From contig NZ_KB892705.1 in NCBI RefSeq assembly GCF_000373905.1, forward strand, positions 1 to 64,000: DNA of 64,000 bases, given 5' to 3'. The stretch is from Mycobacterium sp. 155 (GTDB lineage Bacteria; Actinomycetota; Actinomycetes; Mycobacteriales; Mycobacteriaceae). The translations under genes were made by a program, and so were the position numbers. Under the pieces are notes generated by a model. That model worked only from the letters and a program-made list of their open reading frames with translations, was not told the origin of the DNA and did not search any database. Each line of letters starts with the position of its first letter. Positions within the stretch are counted from its first letter, which is position 1. This document shows positions 61,855 to 64,000 of this stretch, piece after piece.

Positions 61855-62618
61855 CCGAGTCGGTCCGAACTGAGCGCGACGGCGCGGTGACCACCGTCAT
61901 CTTGCATCGTCCGCACGCACGCAACGCGGTGGACGGACCGACCGCGGCCGCGCTGGTCGCGGCGTTCGAGGAATTCGATGCCGATGATTCCGCATCAGTC
62001 GCCGTGTTGTGGGGCGATGGTGGAACATTCTGTGCCGGAGCTGATCTCAAGGCGTTCGGCACGCCGCAGTCGAACGTCCTGGGCCCCGTTGGTCCGGGGC
62101 CGATGGGGCCGACCCGGATGGTCCTGTCCAAGCCGGTGATCGCCGCCATCGGCGGCTACGCGGTGGCCGGTGGCCTGGAGTTGGCGCTGTGGTGTGACCT
62201 ACGGGTAGTCGAAGAGGATGCGGTGCTGGGCGTGTTCTGCCGGCGCTGGGGCGTTCCGCTCATCGACGGGGGCACCGTGCGCCTGCCGAGGCTTATCGGC
62301 GAAAGCCGGGCCATGGACCTGATTCTGACGGGCCGCGCCGTCGACGCCGCCGAGGCCCACGCGATCGGCCTGGCCAACAGAGTGGTTCCCAAGGGCGACG
62401 CCCGAACCGAGGCCGAGGAGCTGGCAACGCAACTGGCGGCTCTGCCTCAGCAGTGCCTGCGGGCCGATCGACTGTCCGCACTGCGTCAATGGGGCCAATC
62501 AGAGCGAGCCGCAATGGAATTCGAGTTCGACAGTATCGAACGGGTCAAGCACGAGGCCGCACACGGGGCCGGCCGGTTCGCCGCGGGCGCAGGCCGCCAC
62601 GGCGCCGGTGCGAGCTGA
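61851..62618 (+). CDS. echA5: Enoyl-CoA hydratase/isomerase family protein
   Basis: 255 residues from ATG 61851. Crotonase fold: RPHARNAVDGPTAAALVAAF, GGTFCAGADLKAFG (oxyanion hole), AAIGGYAVAGGLELALWCDL (second oxyanion segment), and VFCRRWGVPLIDGG. The long form read upstream of 61851 belongs to the regulator gene. The symbol follows gene order (Rv0675 after the PaaX-like Rv0674); exact substrate unknown. It overlaps the regulator by four bases and converges on the next crotonase gene. Confidence 0.8.
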   Translation: MTESVRTERDGAVTTVILHRPHARNAVDGPTAAALVAAFEEFDADDSASVAVLWGDGGTFCAGADLKAFGTPQSNVLGPVGPGPMGPTRMVLSKPVIAAIGGYAVAGGLELALWCDLRVVEEDAVLGVFCRRWGVPLIDGGTVRLPRLIGESRAMDLILTGRAVDAAEAHAIGLANRVVPKGDARTEAEELATQLAALPQQCLRADRLSALRQWGQSERAAMEFEFDSIERVKHEAAHGAGRFAAGAGRHGAGAS

Positions 62619-62626
62619 GGCCGGGC

Positions 62627-63394
62627 TCAACCAATCCAGTTCGGCCGACGTTTCTGCAAGAAGGCCAGCATCCCCTCACGGGCTTGGTCGGAGCCGAACA
62701 GTTCGGCCGACAGTCGAGTCAACTCCTCGGCGTGCTCGTCGAACGACCTGAGAATCGCCGCGGTCGTCAGCGCCTTCGACATCGCCAGACCCTGCGGTGA
62801 ACCCTTGGCAATTTCGGTGGTCAAACCCGCGACAGTGCCCTCGACGTCGTCGGAGGCCAGGGTGATCAACCCGATCGCGGCGGCCTCGGCGGAGCCGAAC
62901 TTCTCCCCGGTGACGAAGTAGCGACCCACCGAGCGCGGTGACATCTTCGGCAACAGTGTCAGCGAGATGATCGATGGCGCAACGCCGATCCTTGCCTCGG
63001 TGAGAGCGAACGTGCTGTTATGCCCGGCCACCACAAGGTCGCAGGCGCCGACCAGGCCAAGGCCACCCGCCCGGACATGGCCGTCGATCGCCCCGATGAC
63101 AGGCACGGGTAGCTCGAGGATCGCGCGCAGCGTCGTCGTCATCTCGCGCGCCCGGTCGACCGCGACGTCACCCGGTTCACGTCCCGCCGCCTCGCTCAGA
63201 TCGGCACCCGCACAGAATGTTCCACCGGTGTGGCCGAGGACCACCACCCGCACGGCTGGATCGGCGGCCGCCCGCGCCAGGCCCTTGTTCAATTGGTCGA
63301 CCAGGGCCGTGGACAGCGCGTTGCGGTTGTGCGGTGAGTCGAGGGTCAGCCGGGCGACGGCGTTGTCGGCTACGTAGTGGACGAGTTCGCTCAT
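62627..63394 (-). CDS. Enoyl-CoA hydratase/isomerase family protein
   Basis: 255 residues from ATG 63394; a frame up to 63418 has no ribosome binding site. DSPHNRNALSTALVDQLNKG, LGHTGGTFCAGADLSEAAGR and GAIDGHVRAGGLGLVGACDL show the two oxyanion segments. ALTEARIGVAPSIISLTLLP has a Glu in the place of one catalytic residue. It is a second, different crotonase from the one at 61851. Its ATG overlaps the stop of an 10-codon frame (TGATG) that itself starts at the stop of the acyl-CoA dehydrogenase gene, so all three are coupled. Confidence 0.85.
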   Translation of the reverse strand: MSELVHYVADNAVARLTLDSPHNRNALSTALVDQLNKGLARAAADPAVRVVVLGHTGGTFCAGADLSEAAGREPGDVAVDRAREMTTTLRAILELPVPVIGAIDGHVRAGGLGLVGACDLVVAGHNSTFALTEARIGVAPSIISLTLLPKMSPRSVGRYFVTGEKFGSAEAAAIGLITLASDDVEGTVAGLTTEIAKGSPQGLAMSKALTTAAILRSFDEHAEELTRLSAELFGSDQAREGMLAFLQKRRPNWIG

Positions 63395-63426
63395 CAGTAT
63401 CGTTTCTTCTTCGCGCAAGCGCTCAT
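63394..63426 (-). other. Micro-ORF MSACAKKKRY between coupled genes
   Basis: A 10-residue frame, MSACAKKKRY, starts at ATG 63426, which shares a base with the stop of the dehydrogenase gene (TGATG), and ends in TGA that shares a base with the start of the enoyl-CoA hydratase. Its first 18 bases are the ATGAGCGCTTGCGCGAAG element seen at 44053 and, with one change, at 46620. It could be a translated linker or an inserted repeat; no evidence says it is a functional peptide. Confidence 0.4.
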
Positions 63427-64000
63427 CAGTACGACCGGGGGAGGCCCAACGAGGTCTGCGCCACGAAATTGAGAATCATCTCGCGGCTGACCGGGGCGAT
63501 GCGGGCCAGCTTCGACGCGGTGACGGCCGCGGCGATGCCGTACTCCTTGGTCAGACCGTTGCCGCCGAGCGACTGCACGGCCTGGTCGACGGCCCGCACC
63601 GACGCCTCGCCTGCGGCGTACTTAGCCATGTTGGCGGCTTCGGCCGCACCCACGTCGTCACCGGCGTCGTACAACGTCGCGGCCTTCTGCATCATGAGCT
63701 TGGCCAGTTCGATCTCGATATGGTTCTGCGCCAAAGGATGTGACAGGCCTTGGTGTGAGCCGATCGGAACCTTCCAGACCTGGCGGGTCTTGACGTACTC
63801 GACGGCCTTGTTGATCGCGAACCGGCCCATGCCGACTGCGCTGGCCGCGCCCATGATCCGCTCGGGGTTCAGCCCGGCGAACAGTTGCGCGATCGCAGCA
63901 TCCTCGGAGCCGACCAAGGCATCGGCGGGCAGTCGCACGTCGTCGAGGAAGACCTGGAATTGGCTTTCCGGGCTGGTGATCTCCATTTCGATCTTGGTCC
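63426..64000 (-). CDS. Acyl-CoA dehydrogenase, C-terminal part (runs off window)
   Basis: The frame is open to the right edge, so the gene is cut by the window; about 190 C-terminal residues are seen. The helical domain of acyl-CoA dehydrogenases is clear: GLNPERIMGAASAVGMGRFA, then WKVPIGSHQGLSHPLAQNHI, the QSLGGNGLTKEYGIAAAVTA segment with the conserved Gly-Gly-Asn-Gly, and a SREMILNFVAQTSLGLPRSY end. It overlaps the micro-ORF by one base and is probably in one operon with the enoyl-CoA hydratase, as steps of fatty-acid or branched-chain beta-oxidation. Confidence 0.88.
   Translation of the reverse strand, partial: TKIEMEITSPESQFQVFLDDVRLPADALVGSEDAAIAQLFAGLNPERIMGAASAVGMGRFAINKAVEYVKTRQVWKVPIGSHQGLSHPLAQNHIEIELAKLMMQKAATLYDAGDDVGAAEAANMAKYAAGEASVRAVDQAVQSLGGNGLTKEYGIAAAVTASKLARIAPVSREMILNFVAQTSLGLPRSY

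Overview
The window is high-GC actinobacterial chromosome and almost certainly a rapidly growing Mycobacterium (Mycolicibacterium) related to, but distinct from, M. smegmatis. Evidence: hadABC beside the SecE-NusG-L11-L1 operon, a cyclopropane/mycolic-acid methyltransferase, the Mce ATPase gene mkl, an arr rifampicin ADP-ribosyltransferase, mycobacterial RpoB/RpoC, and many -10 boxes of the TANNNT type placed six or seven bases before an ATG or GTG (leaderless genes). From about 13.4 kb to the right end, gene order follows the M. tuberculosis block Rv0629c-Rv0675 (recD, recB, recC, echA3, glyoxalase-II-like gene, rpmG, hadABC, secE, nusG, rplK, rplA, mmaA, lipG, ABC1 kinase, alpha-mannosidase, Rv0649-like gene, ROK kinase, rplJ, rplL, mkl, rpoB, rpoC, nfo, fadE8, PaaX-like regulator, echA5).

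Layout. 0-7.1 kb is an accessory and decaying region: a 341-bp direct repeat carrying a His-rich secreted microprotein gene on both sides of arr, a frameshifted Fic remnant, a tyrosine-phosphatase-like gene, an OPT transporter, a truncated MscS gene, a complete ISL3-type insertion sequence with 8-bp target duplication, and a broken GNAT gene. 7.1-13.4 kb holds prfC, an L,D-transpeptidase, a DUF7159-type membrane protein, zwf and a tiny membrane protein behind a consensus CRP site. 13.4-24.3 kb is a leftward run: recC-recB-recD with overlapping genes, echA3, a DUF2235 gene and a metallo-beta-lactamase-fold hydrolase. 24.4-26.1 kb is an NsrR-Hmp nitric-oxide detoxification operon. 26.2-31 kb carries tRNA-Thr, tRNA-Met, rpmG, hadABC, tRNA-Trp, secE, nusG, rplK, rplA. 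31.1-36.5 kb runs leftward: ECF42-like sigma factor with a fused double DGPF protein, mmaA, a methyltransferase remnant, lipG and an ABC1 kinase. 36.7-46.5 kb holds an MHS-type transporter, a small secreted protein, two DinB-fold genes, a GH38 mannosidase/Rv0649-like/ROK kinase operon, and an HxlR regulator divergent from a DUF1772 membrane protein. 46.5-57.1 kb is the L10 leader, rplJ-rplL, mkl, rpoB-rpoC. 57.1-64 kb has an intergenic inverted-repeat cluster, nfo, a PAP2/Aur1-like membrane protein, fadE8, a PaaX-like regulator and crotonase/acyl-CoA dehydrogenase genes.

Functional links. arr modifies the drug whose target, RpoB, is about 48 kb away; the RpoB drug-binding clusters look wild type, so arr is the visible source of rifampicin resistance. 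hadABC and mmaA act on meromycolate synthesis and modification. NsrR has the residues needed for a [4Fe-4S] NO sensor and sits directly before hmp. Promoter signals that stand out are the nsrR operator over a leaderless promoter, a CRP site at 13.2 kb, an ECF42-type promoter at 33.0 kb, an HxlR palindrome at 45.97 kb, a promoter motif shared by the 36.7-kb transporter and 38.2-kb secreted protein, and a dispersed ATGAGCGCTTGC element found three times at gene junctions and in the L10 leader.
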